64,000 nt of DNA from Lutraria lutraria (GCA_964023205.1 OZ026833.1:32328830-32392829), one strand, 5' to 3'. Shown: positions 13,009 through 25,714, numbered from the stretch's first letter. Program-made: numbers and translations. The notes: generated by a model from the letters alone, not told the origin.

Positions 13009-13107
13009 GTCTAAAATGACTGTTCTACATGAAGTAAGTAAGGCTAAGGGAGCGAGCGTTAGGGAGTGACCGGCGTTTCTAATTCATGTAGATCAGTCTT
13101 TTTAGAC
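13009..13107. repeat. Inverted repeat, 25-base arms
   Basis: GTCTAAAATGACTGTTCTAC... (13009-13033) and its near reverse complement (13083-13107) differ at two of 25 positions. The 49-base loop is GC-richer than its surroundings ('gggagcgagcgttagggagt'). It is probably a foldback MITE. A donor-like gtaagt directly follows the left arm. Confidence 0.5.
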
Positions 13108-16100
13108 ACTAACCAACTAAATGTTTGCCCTATTTTTGTCATCGTACTCTTAATAAAAGTAGGTCAGACCCTATCTGCTGAAGAGCCCAGACAGTCGTCT
13201 TCATGATATTAATCGGTACAAAATTCAAATAATCTCGACAGTTGATCGGCTGAAAAAATTGGACAAACACTAACTTAATTTAATAGGTATGACATTGTGT
13301 GTTATTATATCAACGATGACCATCTCATTGTGTCAACGCCCTCTAATTACAAGTCATCACTGTTAGTGGTATCAACGCATCACCAAAATGATTCGCTGCT
13401 TATTCTGATACATATACATAACAGTATGCGCATAATTGGTACAACGAATATCGGGATGCAGGTAAATAAATGCTCGATTAATTTTCGCGATACACTGTTT
13501 AAAAAAGACAAAAAATTGTAAAATGTGCTTTAAAAGTTAGTGACTCTATATGAATATATTCTGATTAAGTAGTGGTTTTGGAGCAGACAACTTAACTAAT
13601 AAGAAATAAGCAAACCCTGGCATCTAAAGTGTTTACTATTGCCACTCTGAAATATGATTAAGCGTTGTTATATAATCCAATTGATCTATTTCTCTCATAT
13701 TTCTGTTGACGGACAATAACTACTGAGATAAGAAAAAGACCCGGATGACATGACATACACCCCGCAACATGCAAACTTAAGGCAAACTGGTATTCAACCT
13801 AATATGTGACATCGGTAAAATATGACAGTGACAAAAACTCAACTGAACGCTAAAGTCAAGCTCATATGCCGTTGCTAGTGAGTGTTGCAGTGTTCTTTAC
13901 AGTTTTAAGTTTATTTCGGAGGTTTGTTGGACATTGTTTAGGACTGACGCTCATGAAACATTGATGTCAAGTACAATATAAGTCCTGATCGAGATTTAAT
14001 CACCCATAATGGCAATATTTCAATCGCATTTATTTCCAGTGTTTTGGTGATTGTGAATATAAGGACGAATTACCAGAAGTAGGGGATAAAAACGAGACTG
14101 GAACCTGTTCCTAGACTGGGCTAGAATGATGCTGGAACCTTATTGAAAAAGGTCATAAATCTACATATGACAGTGTTAAGTCGAACCATCGGGTCATCCC
14201 CTGGTTAGGTCAGTGTGTTTTATGACTTCCTTTGTCAAATATACGAGCAATTCCACATTTTGAAGAAATAAATTTGTGACCTAACACCTTTTGTATGATG
14301 AAAACCGGGTTGATGTTTAATATATAATCGCTAGAAAATCTCATTATAATGCTAAGCATGCATATGTGATCAATAACAGTCTTCAAAGTTGATTTGTTAA
14401 CACTGAATCAATACTACATGTCACATACACTTAAGCTAGGATTTCCAAGTAGCGCATTAATTGGGCAATACTTATTACGAGTGTATAGTCTTATTACGCT
14501 AGATCAATTAACCAGGACCTGGAGTATACTATGCAACAATTTTCAGACTTTTTATTTGATGCCTTAAGGCCCAAATAGTGCCATTATCTATGATTTGCTA
14601 CATTCTACCGTTTTATCTAGCCTGGAACTCACGTCAAAAGAAATATAAAGATATGGAGAAGCATGATAATGATAAAGCATGTATTCAAATGACTTCAAAT
14701 AAGTCAATACTTTTCACATTGAATAATAACAAAATTGACATACGGATAACGAAATGATGATATTACAGAAAAAAGACGAAATCGATTTGTAAAACAAATA
14801 TCATTTTTTTCCTTTTCCACGTCGGTGCTTGTTCACTCAATATCCAGTTCTACTCTCATGGGACGCAGTTCGCTTGCTGTTTTCACAAGGCCTTATCAAA
14901 TATCATTACCACAACATAGAGGGGAAATAACGAAGGATTTTCTTAAGAGCAGATTTAACATCTTTACTCTCATAACCAATCTCGTTAAATCGTGGTTTGT
15001 CAGAATTGGAAAGCTACTTAAGATGTTTGAATATTGAGTAGAAAAAAACGACGACTATGAATAGAAAAAAAACTAAGTTCATGAATTTAGTATTGATTTT
15101 TTGCTGCCAGTTTAGATTTGAAAATACCTAGACAGATGCTTCTATTTACGTTGCTTTAAATATGTCCATTTCTATCTTCTGACTCTGGTGTTCAATGTCT
15201 GTACATAAATGATTTAACTCAACAATTCAATTATGTAATTGTATGCACTTTAAGATAAATAGAAGTTGCCGATATTTATCTGGAAGCGTATTATCAGCTT
15301 TGAAAGTGGCGACAGAGTACATAAAACGTCTGCGTACATTTTATTAGTTGTACTGTTACATTGCCTTCTTACCAATTAGACCAACTGTTACCCTCTAAAA
15401 ACACTGTAAAAACAGACTCAAGGTTTTATTGATCACATTTGGAGGTTCACTTCTTCTTAATTGTCTGAAACAAATGAGTATCTTACTTGCAATGACATTC
15501 GTGGGGCAAAATTTAGCTTTTCTGCCATCGACATTATTTACAAGCGATTGATATAAGTTATCAATGACATTCTATGTAACCTTTATGCTATCTTATGGAT
15601 GTTTCAAACATGTCTAATTTTGGAACACAAACCACAATTTTAAACTCTTCCGAATGAATACCATATGGAAACAATGATGTTATAAGACAGGATTCCAAAA
15701 CACAGTTCATTTATTATAGGTTACTTGACTAATTGGGTAGACGAGAAGACGTGCCACTTTTATTAGCGAGCAAGAACGCCTGTATGAATCGGGAGAAATG
15801 TCACTCATGACAAGATGTAGTCATCATAAGGTTGGTTAACTTCTCTCTGTCACGTTTGAACGGTTCGGGGAGTTCATATGAGTAGAATAATGTATAATTA
15901 ATAGGGCGTATCATGATTAAACATTCTCCTGTTCACAGGACCCTTTCTACGCCTACGCCTGATGTGATTTTCACAAACGTCTATAATGTCGTATAATGTT
16001 GTTTTACATTTTCTGTTTATTTACTTAATAAGACTTTAGTCATTTCTCCGATTGTTGTATGTCTTAGTAAAGCACGCAAGCTAGTAGTCGCATTCTGCTA

Positions 16101-17215
16101 TGACAGTATGGATCAGTAGTTGGTGTAAATATGTTCAAAGGGAGATTAACAGTTTTGCCAGCAACAGTCACTATTGGTATCCTGGTATTTCTTCATCTAG
16201 TTAAACGATATCATTGGACTAAAGTAACATTCTCATTGACGGCTTTGTTTTTACTATCCTGATAAGGGAAGCATTCAAATGTTAGAAGTTGGAAGATGTA
16301 CATACCTTAAAAATATAGAATACTATCTTATTATTTATAATGAATAAGCCCGCTTTGTTTTTTCCGTATCTTCAATGTATTTAAATGTGTTTGTCTTATA
16401 ATATGGTCCGTCTCGTAACGGTAAATACTACCAATTTTTAGACTATCATAATGAGGTTGTTATAACAAATTATTGAGACGGTGGCATATAGTTTTTTGTC
16501 TAGACCTATTTCAGCATATCAAACGGGCGCATTAGATTTAAATGCGATGCGATGTTAGACAAATACAAACAAACAAAAAAGAAACATCATTTTGGATTTG
16601 GATATGATATGGAAATAATGCTGCTTTGAATGTGATTTGTCTGAGGGCAGACATGTAACACCATTTACAGTATACAGTGTGTTTCTTACTTTAAGTTAGT
16701 AATAGTCTAACTAAGGTACATCGCCAATACATATTTGAAAGGAACTAAGAAATGTAATAAAGAAACCGTATCTCCACTTACAAAGAGCACAGGCTATACA
16801 CAATAATATCATATATAGACTATGGTGGTGACATAGTTTCTTTACAGTTCCAATCAATCTTTACGGAAATGGTGCTTTATATATTATATAAATGTCGACT
16901 AGCGGCCATTTCTCATCAGAAACAGAAAAGTTGCCTTCCTTTCATCGGCATGAAATGTGTTATTCGTTCCGGATTGTAATTGTCCTACTTAGGAAACAGA
17001 AATAGTATGTCTGAGTGTACATTAATGACGTATAATCTCTAACGTTGAAACAATTAGTATTTTATTACTTTAATTAATACATTGTACATGCGACAGACGT
17101 CAAGTTTTAGCTCTGGAAACATCGGAGCTTTCTTATTATTATAGCAAAGACAAGTATACTTGCGCGTGTACATTTTAGTTGCCAGACAGATGTCACTTCA
17201 ACAAATACAAACCGC
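13108..17215. other. Non-coding, nothing recognised
   Basis: No exon, RNA gene or clear repeat found on either strand. Confidence 0.5.
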
Positions 17216-17217
17216 TT

Positions 17218-17411
17218 TACCTGTAGGCTTTGCTTATACATTTACAGCGAAGGATTTGACGAAACTGTTTATTGATGTCGAAAATTGTGTCTTTTATTGT
17301 ACTATAATATGTCTCGAAATGTAAAGCATAATGAAGCGGTAATTTATCATTTTGAAATCCAATGTTGTCTTCAAGTTTGGTTTCGTCGAGGAAGAATTGT
17401 ATATTATTCAT
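17218..17411 (-). CDS. Possible first coding exon, unrecognised
   Basis: An ATG in a favourable Kozak setting (gtcaccATGa) opens a frame of 64 codons that runs into a donor-like site, CTACAG|GTAAAG. The frame closes just inside the supposed intron, as expected for a first exon. The peptide begins MNNIQFFLDETKLEDNIGFQ and is hydrophilic, with balanced composition unlike the T-rich hydrophobic frames that AT-rich DNA gives by chance. No family is recognised. A longer open frame on the opposite strand (17352-17711) overlaps it and is probably its shadow. Confidence 0.5.
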
Positions 17412-17690
17412 GGTGACACCGTTGAGGCGTTTGGGTGTGTATGTAATTCATTAACATCCGTCTTCGAAATTTCTCATTTTATTCCCGAACGTAAAGCGGC
17501 ACCACTGTCTAAGAACTTCTCATTTTGTTATCCTAGTTTATTAGCTCAATTATCATCATGTCGACGCCTTTTTGTCGCAATAAAACAATCCCTCGTGCAT
17601 TGTAAGATTGTCCTATATTTTACATTTTTACACCTGAAGGTATGTTTTTATCTTATTATGAATTCGGCTGATTCCTGCCTACTTGTTTTT

Positions 17691-17722
17691 AGCTCACATG
17701 TCACAAAGTGACAGGGTGAGCT
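17691..17722. repeat. Terminal hairpin of the 143-bp repeat element
   Basis: AGCTCACATGTCAC (17691-17704) pairs with GTGACAGGGTGAGCT (17708-17722) across a three-base loop, with one mismatch and one bulge. It is probably a recognition or termination signal for the transposition machinery, by analogy with Helitron ends. Confidence 0.5.
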
Positions 17723-18880
17723 TTTAGGATCAGTCTCCGTCCGGCGTCCGGCTTCGTGCGTCGTCAAACTTTATGTTGTGAACATACTAGGTGCCACATT
17801 TTTAGCCCAATTTTAGCAAAACTGGGTCAGAATGTTAATATCGACAAAACTTTCGGACGAGTAATGGGCCATTTGGGGTCAAAAACTAGGTCACCAGGGC
17901 CAAGGTAGAGAAAACCTTGTGAACACTTTAGAAATCACTGTTTTGATTGGATCTTCATGAAACTTTGTCAGAATGATTATTTCAATAATATGTAGGTCAA
18001 GTTTGATAATGGGTCATTTCCGTACTAAAACTAGGTTACTAGGGCAAATTGCTGGAAAACCCTGTGAACACTCTTGCAGTCAGTGTCTTGATTGGATCAT
18101 CATGAAACCTTGTCAGAATATTTGTCTTTATAATATTTTGGACGAGTTTGAACATGGGTCATCTTGGGTCAAAACCTAGGTCGCTAAGTCAAATCTTATG
18201 AAAAAAACATGTTAACACTATAGATTTCACAGTTATAATTGGATCTTCACCAAATTTTGTCAAATCGTTTGTTTTAATGATATAACGGTCAAGCACAAAT
18301 ATGGGTCAAACCTTGTCAGAATATTTGTCTTTATAATATCTTGGACGAGTTTGAACATGGGTCATCTTGGGTCAATAACTAGGTCACCAGGTCAAATCTT
18401 AGGAAAACATTGTTAACACTGTATATCTCACAGTTTTGATTGGATCTTCACCAAACGTTGTCAGAAGTTTGCATGAATGATAAGTGGGTCAATGTTGAAC
18501 ATCGGTTAGCCGGGGTCAAAAACTTGGTCATCAGGTCAACTCTTAGGTAAAAATCTTGTAAAAGCTCTAAATGTCATGGTTTTAATTGGATCTTGGCCAA
18601 ATCTTGTCAGGTCGTTCGTATTAATGATATTAAGGACAGTTTCAAATATGGGTTACCTATGGTAAAACACTAGGTCACTAGGTCAAATCTTAGGAAAACC
18701 TTTTCAAACACTGTAGATGTCAAATTTTGATTGTATGTTCACCAAACCTTGTCAGAATGTTTGTTTTAATGACATGTAAGACACATTCGAACATAGGTCA
18801 TCTGGGGTCAAAACGTTAAATCTTAGGAAAACCTTGTCTATGATGTAGTTTGCATGGTTTTGATTGGTTCTTCACCTATA
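17691..18880 (-). mobile_element. Hairpin-ended, Helitron/pearl-like non-autonomous element with 143-bp tandem units
   Basis: The copy starts with a hairpin (17691-17722) and a region rich in ccgtccggcgtccgg, followed by tandem units recognised by gtcagaat(g/a) preceded by gatctt-atgaaac. The anchor falls at 17826, 17967, 18112, 18259, 18315, 18460, 18606 and 18751. Spacing is therefore 141-147 bases, except for one 56-base unit that marks an internal deletion. Each unit also carries 'actaggtcac(c/t)aggtcaaat' and 'gaaaaccttgt'-like words. This is a repeat family I know to be abundant in bivalves. Read on the minus strand, it ends in the hairpin followed by AAAAA, the same arrangement as the element at 39720-40858. 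Terminal hairpin plus central tandem repeats is the layout described for HINE/Helentron and bivalve 'pearl' elements; the assignment is inference. No coding capacity. Confidence 0.5.
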
Positions 18881-18881
18881 T

Positions 18882-19190
18882 GATATTTTAGATTGATGCC
18901 GCCTCTTCTCTAAACGATATCTTAGATTGTTGTCGCATCTTCTCTAAATGATATTTTGAATTGTTACCGCCTATTTTCTATATCTTATATGTGAGTTTTG
19001 TTTTCTCTCTTCTGTATATTAATTTACAACCTAAATTGTTGCCGCTTCTTCCCTTCATGCTATCCACTTTTGTTGCCACATGTGCTCTATGTGTCATCTA
19101 ATATTGTGGTCGCCTGTTTTCTATATGCTATTTAAGATCTCTATCACTTCTCTTTATGGTATTTTTTATTGTCGTCGCCTCATCTGTAAA
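18882..19190 (+). repeat. 34-bp minisatellite, left part
   Basis: Units gatattttagattg..., gatatcttagattg... and gatattttgaattg... start at 18882, 18916 and 18950, exactly 34 bases apart. Each ends in a pyrimidine-rich (c/t)cttctctaaa(c/t)-like segment. Later units are increasingly diverged and some are shortened, the last one at 19159-19190 (gtattttttattgtcgtcgc...). I estimate nine or so degenerate copies. The array begins directly after the 143-bp repeat element. Confidence 0.5.
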
Positions 19191-19980
19191 GTATAATACT
19201 CAAAAATGGATAATGATCTGTTTTTTGTTATGAATGGCATCATCGTCGATTTTGGATTAAATACATATGACATGAATTTTTGTTATTTTCAAAGATACCT
19301 GGGCATCATGAGTGCAACATTTAATCCATATATTAAAACATTCGAGCGTTACATGCATGAAAATTGCACGTTCACAGCTACGATGTACGTAAATGAGATC
19401 TTGGAAGTACATGTTCGTCCATACGCAGGTACTATTGGTCCGGAGTTCATTTTCATGGACGACAATGCTTATAGGATCACAGAAACCGATCAGTACATTG
19501 AAAGGGAAACTAATTCTGAAATAGACTGGCCTGCTCGATTTCCCGACCTAAATCCTATCGAACACGTCTGCGATATGCTGAAGTGAGCGATATATAACCG
19601 TCCTGTACAGCCAACATCCACCAGACAGCTCAGAGAGGCACTTACGGAAGAATGGGCTCGAATCCCACAATTTCAGATTTGACAGCTCATTAGAAGCATG
19701 AGTAGTCGACGTCATGCTGTTTGTGACGCACGAGGACATCAGTCCCGATACTAAACACAAAAGTTAGGACTTTTGCTAATTTTCCTCAAAGTTTCTATTC
19801 CCCACACATACCCATAAAATGTCTAATTGTCACCCTGTCCTCATTTCGACGCTCGTAACGCTCGAATGATTTAATGTATGGATTACACGATATGCAGGTA
19901 TCATTGAAAATAACCAAAAGCCATGTCTTATGCATGTAATCCAGAAACGACGATAATTAAAAAGTGATCCTATAGTATAA
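19191..19980 (+). mobile_element. Truncated Tc1/mariner element inserted in a minisatellite
   Basis: The transposase remnant sits between two parts of one 34-bp minisatellite, which puts the insertion limits at about 19191 and 19980. The 3' flank after the transposase (gtgatcctatag near 19965-19976) may be the inner part of a terminal repeat. No matching 5' terminal repeat is seen, consistent with loss of the left half. Exact ends are uncertain by about 10 bases. Confidence 0.5.
19206..19754 (+). pseudogene. Decayed Tc1/mariner transposase, C-terminal half
   Basis: The frame holds diagnostic Tc1-like blocks: YVNEILEVHVRPYAG (61-75), GPEFIFMDDNA (78-88) with the second catalytic Asp at about 85, and DWPARFPDLNPIEHVCDMLK (107-126) with the catalytic Glu at 119. 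After an in-frame TGA at 19584 the same frame continues with AIYNRPVQPTSTRQLREAL, meets a second TGA at 19632-19681 (in ...PQFQI*QLIRSM), and closes near ARGHQSRY at TAA 19752-19754. The usual NARPH motif is degraded to NAYRI. The D-to-E spacing is 33 residues rather than the family's 34. The DNA-binding N-terminal half and first catalytic Asp are missing; the first 50 or so residues of the frame are not recognisably transposase. Intact family members cut and paste DNA into TA sites. This copy cannot encode an active enzyme. Confidence 0.5.
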
Positions 19981-19982
19981 AT

Positions 19983-20017
19983 GGTATCTTAGATTGTTGG
20001 TGCCTTTTTTTGTATGT
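19983..20017 (+). repeat. 34-bp minisatellite, unit on the far side of the Tc1 insertion
   Basis: The segment ggtatcttagattgttggtg followed by cctttttttgtatgt matches the 34-bp unit found at 18882-19190. It shows that the array was once continuous and that the Tc1-like element landed within it. Confidence 0.5.
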
Positions 20018-21424
20018 GTCAGTTGCAATCGTTCAACAAGATCTATCATGAGTACTTGGGAGAAGGACTGTCACATAATAAGCTATTGATACTTTCCACA
20101 CGAATCGTATTTAAAGTCAATATATTACATCGTAATTTTCATTTATTCTGATTGATTTAGATTTTACGTTTTGTAAGTATACAGGTCTTTGATATCCTTA
20201 TTTACTTTCATAGTGTTATTATAGGTGACCGATTAGAAAAGCTGAACAGTGATTACATGTGTATCCACGAAACAGTAAAACAGTGTAGAAAAACATATAA
20301 CCGATGACTAAATTTAAATTTCTTGTATCATTAGCATAATAATGCGATCGAGTATTGCAATCACTACAGCAACAGTTAGTTCTACTGAACGAGAAATGTT
20401 TGCTAAATAAAACGATTTATGAATATCAACACGACATTTAGGTAATATAATACCCATTATGTACGTGATAAATATATCGTAATCTCTTCCGTACTATTTG
20501 TAAAATGTCTATTATACTTAGTGTCATGCTGTTTTATACTAACTGCGGATCAGAAACAATGCCTTTAACATTGGAATAGTATTAATGGTAAAACAGCAAA
20601 TCTATTAGCTCATGTGATATACATTTAAGATGGCATATCAGAAACAAACCGCAATAACTTCTAAAGGCGTTACTTCAATGCTACTTAGTGCATAATGCCT
20701 GAACAGTGTACGGACATGTTGAGAGCATTTAAAACGATACGTGTTTGAATATTGTTCTACAGCTGATATCGAAACAAAATATACACATTATGTGGACATC
20801 ATATTCTTCCTTAAGGTTTTAAATGTCAACAAAGGGTGGGTTTATAATATCCAAGAGACATCATCAGTTACATCGACCTTATCATACCTAAAGCCAACTG
20901 AAATCATTTTCCAATAATGATAATGCACATTTGAGAGAATACTTGAACGATTTGCATTTTGTTACTCCAAAGTGAACACAACAGTAGCATCAAATCACAA
21001 TGCAACACGTTCACATTTAATGTTCATTTTCTGAACACGTATTATTTTGCATTTTGGTCAATACATGTCTGCATGTTACATTATTCACACAAACACACAA
21101 GCTGAACATTAATCAAACGCCATAGTAAATTTCTGAATTTTCTATTACCGCACGAAAAAACGACACCCTAATTTGAACTGTGTTGTAAGTTGTAACGGTG
21201 AAATACTCCGCAACACCAGTAACCAAAATAGTAATAAAACAATTCTTGATTTGTTAATTTATTTGTTTATTTGGTTTAAAGACGTTTTTCAACATTTCTT
21301 CAGTTATATACGGTGGCCGGTTCACTTTTAAACCAGTTTTCTTGGACTTTATTCTAGCCTGTACTAACTTATCATTCCACTAGAAATCGACAACTTCGCC
21401 ACATGTGGACGTTGTTGTCAATTT
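20018..21424. other. Non-coding, nothing recognised
   Basis: AT-rich sequence between the minisatellite and a tRNA-like SINE head; no feature seen. Confidence 0.5.
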
Positions 21425-21510
21425 TTTATGGAACGGTATCACGTGGAATCGAACCCGTATCGCCGGGTAACAAACCAAGCGCACCAACCAATGCATCACG
21501 GCCGCGGCTC
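21425..21510 (-). repeat. tRNA-like SINE head with perfect box B
   Basis: On the minus strand, TGATGCATTGG (box A, 21488-21498) is followed by GGTTCGATTCC (box B, 21445-21455), an exact match to GGTTCGANTCC. The ends do not pair as a tRNA acceptor stem, so this is a tRNA-derived retroposon rather than a tRNA gene. The extent of the 3' body is unclear. Confidence 0.5.
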
Positions 21511-22547
21511 AAACAATACTTGAAAAATCATCTCACCAAATTGGTCTTTCCTGTATTTCATACAGGATCCAAAGACAAGATGAAGACGCAACACTAAAGG
21601 GTTAAGAATAATTTAGTAATTCGAAACTTTTAATTATGAAACTGAAACATTGGGTACAGGTTTGAAAGGGAAATAATGGTGTACTATTTTCTTTGACATA
21701 AAATATTTCTCTTTCCGAATATTCAATACTACTTTTTGGGCATAGTGATCGCATTGACGTGCTAATTGATATAATTATAAGCTTCTGGGAAAAACACTAA
21801 TGCTGTGCATGATGGCATAAATAAATGAAAGTCAGTATTTGTCTGTAGCGTACATAATAGAATGTATAGCGGTAATAATGCAGAATTCCATATTCACTAC
21901 CAGGAACGACAAAATAAAACGACCGAAGGAAGGCTCACGTAAAGCTTTTTCACTTCACATAGTCTCCGCCGCCGTATAATAAACGACAAAATTCACTGCA
22001 TATACATTGACTTTCATATGTAACATAAAATCCTAGTAAACTGTTCAAAACAATTACTTAACTCCCTTTCACAGATACAGGCAAACAGAACAAATCATAA
22101 TGTATCTATTTTACTAATGAAATCAATCGCTGATCATACAAAACTAAAAAGGCTCCAGCATCACATTTTTGACAATGTGGTAGACTATAAAATTATATTA
22201 TCTGTAATAAAAGCTCATATCAGATTACCACAGGAGACTTTATGTGTCTATTCCATAGGATATATCCAATAGACACGGATGTCAAGTTTCGTACAATTTG
22301 AATTTGTATTCTTAATACGAAAAGGCCCCTTAAGTGATTTTCTTGTCTGAATTATACCTAACTCTAAGACGTAAACAAATAACATTTATTGCACTAAAAT
22401 ACTCAATAATTGATTTGTCATAACGTGGATCAATAAATTCATATAATTTGAAATATAATAAAAAGGTGGATTTTGACAATGGTTATGTGTGTTTTATTCA
22501 CTTGTTTATATTTACACAATAGGTATGAGGCAAAATATATATGTTGG

Positions 22548-22581
22548 GTTGTGTGTTGTGTGTGTGTGTGTGTGGGGGGGG
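22548..22581 (+). repeat. (GT)n microsatellite ending in a G run
   Basis: Interrupted GT repeats followed by eight or nine G. The complementary open frame of His-Thr repeats on the minus strand is an artefact of it. Confidence 0.5.
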
Positions 22582-23793
22582 TAAAATACCTTGCATGTAG
22601 GTATAGGGGTAAACTACCTTTCATGTACAGCATTTGGCTCCTCGGAATACGTTACTTTTATGCAAAATAATATAAAAGTGCGAAAAGCAAGGTGATAATA
22701 AAGCTTCGGTCGCAGTACTGTTAAATGCGACGTGAATAGTCACATCGATTCATATGACACTTGTAGTAAAATGCATCTGTTTATTCCGAACCATAATTAT
22801 TAACATATTACAATTCCAAACTATTCTTAGTTAAGTTGGATTATACGATAACACAGTTTGAATTACGGCAAGCATTTCTAGACATTTTCATTTATCCAAC
22901 TTATTTTCCAGAACGCACATATCTAATCTAGTTTCTTACTTATTTCAGTTTGCTTTCAGACGGATATATAATGAATTCGGTAGATGCGTTACAACTGTCA
23001 ATGCAAAATTGACAGGAACTTGACAAATGACGAAGCAATATCAGGCAATAAGATTTTGATGAAATGCAGAGACTTATCAAATTACCACTGGTATATATTT
23101 TCTTTCGGATTAGTTCGTTATCCTCTTATTTCCAATTCAAATACAAGGACATCAGTTGACACAAGCCTGTTTTATGTAACCAGAGATTGAACATGTATAT
23201 GTGAATGAACGATGTGGCATCAGCAATAAATAGATCAACTCAATTCATTTATTATATCCTATAACGTCTTTAAGAAATCGATGGTTTTATCAGAGCTACT
23301 AAGAACTGTCAATATGGTCCTATTAATTTTGGATAGTTTGTTCTTGTATTATGTGAATTGTCGCCACAAAATTGCAATTTGGTGAAACATGGACAAGTTT
23401 TTGTATGTTTGGTCTTACTGGTAGTGAAAGGATTGTAGAACGCCAATCTGTACATATTTTGCCCTATACGGAAGTTTCGACGTCAATGTTCATTATACAT
23501 CTTTCTTTGCTGGTTGATTCAATTTCTATGTATTGTCACTAAGGTCTTGATTATACCTTATCTACAAACTAATGGAACGTTATTCACGCTGACTATTCAT
23601 TAAGCACGCGTACTTGCGTTAACGATAAAACACCATAAGTCCATTTAATTTGACCATAAATGTTATGTCTTACCATGATATATTGTAATCATCAATAGCT
23701 AGTCTACTTGATAATGTTGCAATGTTATTAAACATAATGGACATAATTATCGTATGGGAAATATTAAAGCAATGTAACGTACATATATATCGC

Positions 23794-23951
23794 ATACAAA
23801 CATTTTATTTCACTTAAAAACGAGTAGCACTTTTTAAAAGCAACGCATTAACGTAAACAGTAAATTGTCGATATACAAACATTTTATTTCACTTAAAAAC
23901 GAGAAGCACTTTTGAAAAGCAACGCATTAACGTAAACAGTAAATTGTCGAA
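23794..23951 (+). repeat. 79-bp perfect-length tandem duplication
   Basis: Unit 23794-23872 is repeated directly at 23873-23951 with only two or three substitutions (gtagcacttttta versus gaagcacttttga). Identity of about 97% marks a recent duplication in otherwise old sequence. Confidence 0.5.
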
Positions 23952-25714
23952 AATGTATTTACTGAAACAAAGTATTTTGTACCAAAATTTAGAATGTTAT
24001 CGTAGATTCTAGTAAGCAATATTAAACCGAATCATGACTTCCCAGGCTTACTTGAATTTTGACAACGGCTACACAACCCCTGGTGTATAATGTTAACGTA
24101 ACTCCATACATCTGTAACGTACGAAGCATCACGTAAACAAATTGTATTTTATATCGTTTATTGTAAACAGTTTGGTGTATGGCGAGTTTCCTTTAGCGTG
24201 GGCAAGGGATTCTTATTCCAAACATGAATACATAGCTAGACAGCAAGACAGTCAGTTCAATATTGGATGTGGAAAACGGACAACATTTGAACTCAGTTCT
24301 AGACGTAAGAAAATGGTTATTCTCCTACACAAATGTCCCTGTATTTATTGCAGCTATAATAGATTGTGGTCGTATGACGTCAATAAGTCTCTGGTTCTAA
24401 CGACTTGCAAACCTTTTTAGTATGAGAATGATTGGCTCTGTTAGACATAGCAAATATCTATGACCTTGAAGAAATTCACAAAATAAGATATGGGCGGAGG
24501 GCAAAACATTTTTCAAATGCATTGTTTAGTTTGAAGAGATAGTTCGTATGATAGTTTCGGCAAGAACATGTCACCAGGTTCAAAACACAGCCTGAGGTAA
24601 ATTGACTATAGGCTAAGTTCGAATATTAAAAAAAACGTTTATCTGCATCTGATCGGTGACCTAATTTTGTAAAAACCTCTTTTGATAACTTGCTTTCCCC
24701 TGTTCCTTTTTTCACACTGTCTGCTTTTTAAGACATATTCGCACATTAATTTTAACACAAAAACCTACGCTGAAGATTCGCTGAATGTGCGCCTATTTTA
24801 ATTGAATTGTTGAGTATCGTCGCTGGAAATCGCACGTTGTCAGTTCTGTCGCAGCTGGAAATTACTGTTACAATTATATACCTCAGGGCTGACGCCACAT
24901 ATTGCCAAGTTGTCTTTCGATGTCGTGCAGCAAATCTACGATCGTCGGTGTTCGTCAAAGTTGTCTCTAAATGTCACCGATTAACCCTATGCAAATATAA
25001 ATTGTCCCGAAATCGTTGACTCCAGACGGGCGAATTCGATATACACCGAAACTTAAAGCACTGCAGTAAAGTAATACGAAATAATAAAAGAGATAAACAC
25101 GTATTTCCGAGGATAAAAGGTACAAATAGAATTCGTGTCTTCATCAAAAGTAGTATTTTGTTGGTCTATACAGAAATCTGCACTTGTAGATGTTGAACCA
25201 GTCACGTTTATGGTGGAAAATTTTACTTATTCAGAAATTTAGTTTTTCATAATATACGATATAATATTTGAATAACATATGATCACAACATGGCGAAAAT
25301 ATTGACCTCATGCATACTGTTTTGACGGTTGGCATCATCTTGGCAGATGTTGTAAAGTTTTCTAAAGTTCTACAAGTCCCTAGCTGACAATAAACGAACT
25401 AACTTTCTCTGACCATGCCTGTAGTGATATTTCAGTGTTTGAATCAATAAAAGATCACACAAAGTGTAGACTGAAAGAAACGACGAGACTAATAAAGTCT
25501 GGAAGACTAAAACGGGGAAATACACAACCGGAGAGAAGAGTCAGCTACATCGTCATTAGAGAAATGTAGTTTTTAAAATTATGATGTCATACTTACATAT
25601 TTAGCAAAGTTTACAGTGATCTGTTATTGAATACTTAGATGAAACTCATACCATATTCTAAACATAGTAACATAATTATCGTACCGTGTATTGTCAAGGC
25701 GACCAATGTGTATA

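Larger units (their letters stand above)
21511..25712. other. Mostly non-coding
   Basis: Contains the GT repeat and the 79-bp duplication listed separately. A small inverted repeat GTGTCTATT/AATAGACAC lies at 22244-22276. No gene seen. Confidence 0.5.

Noticed and set aside
17821..18870. CRISPR-like array of regularly spaced repeats
   Set aside because: Units are contiguous 143-bp tandem repeats without unique spacers, in a eukaryotic context.
21425..21510. tRNA gene suggested by a perfect box B
   Set aside because: The flanking arms cannot pair as an acceptor stem, so it is a SINE head rather than a functional tRNA.
22439..22633. Minus-strand frame rich in His-Thr repeats
   Set aside because: It is the complement of a GT microsatellite.
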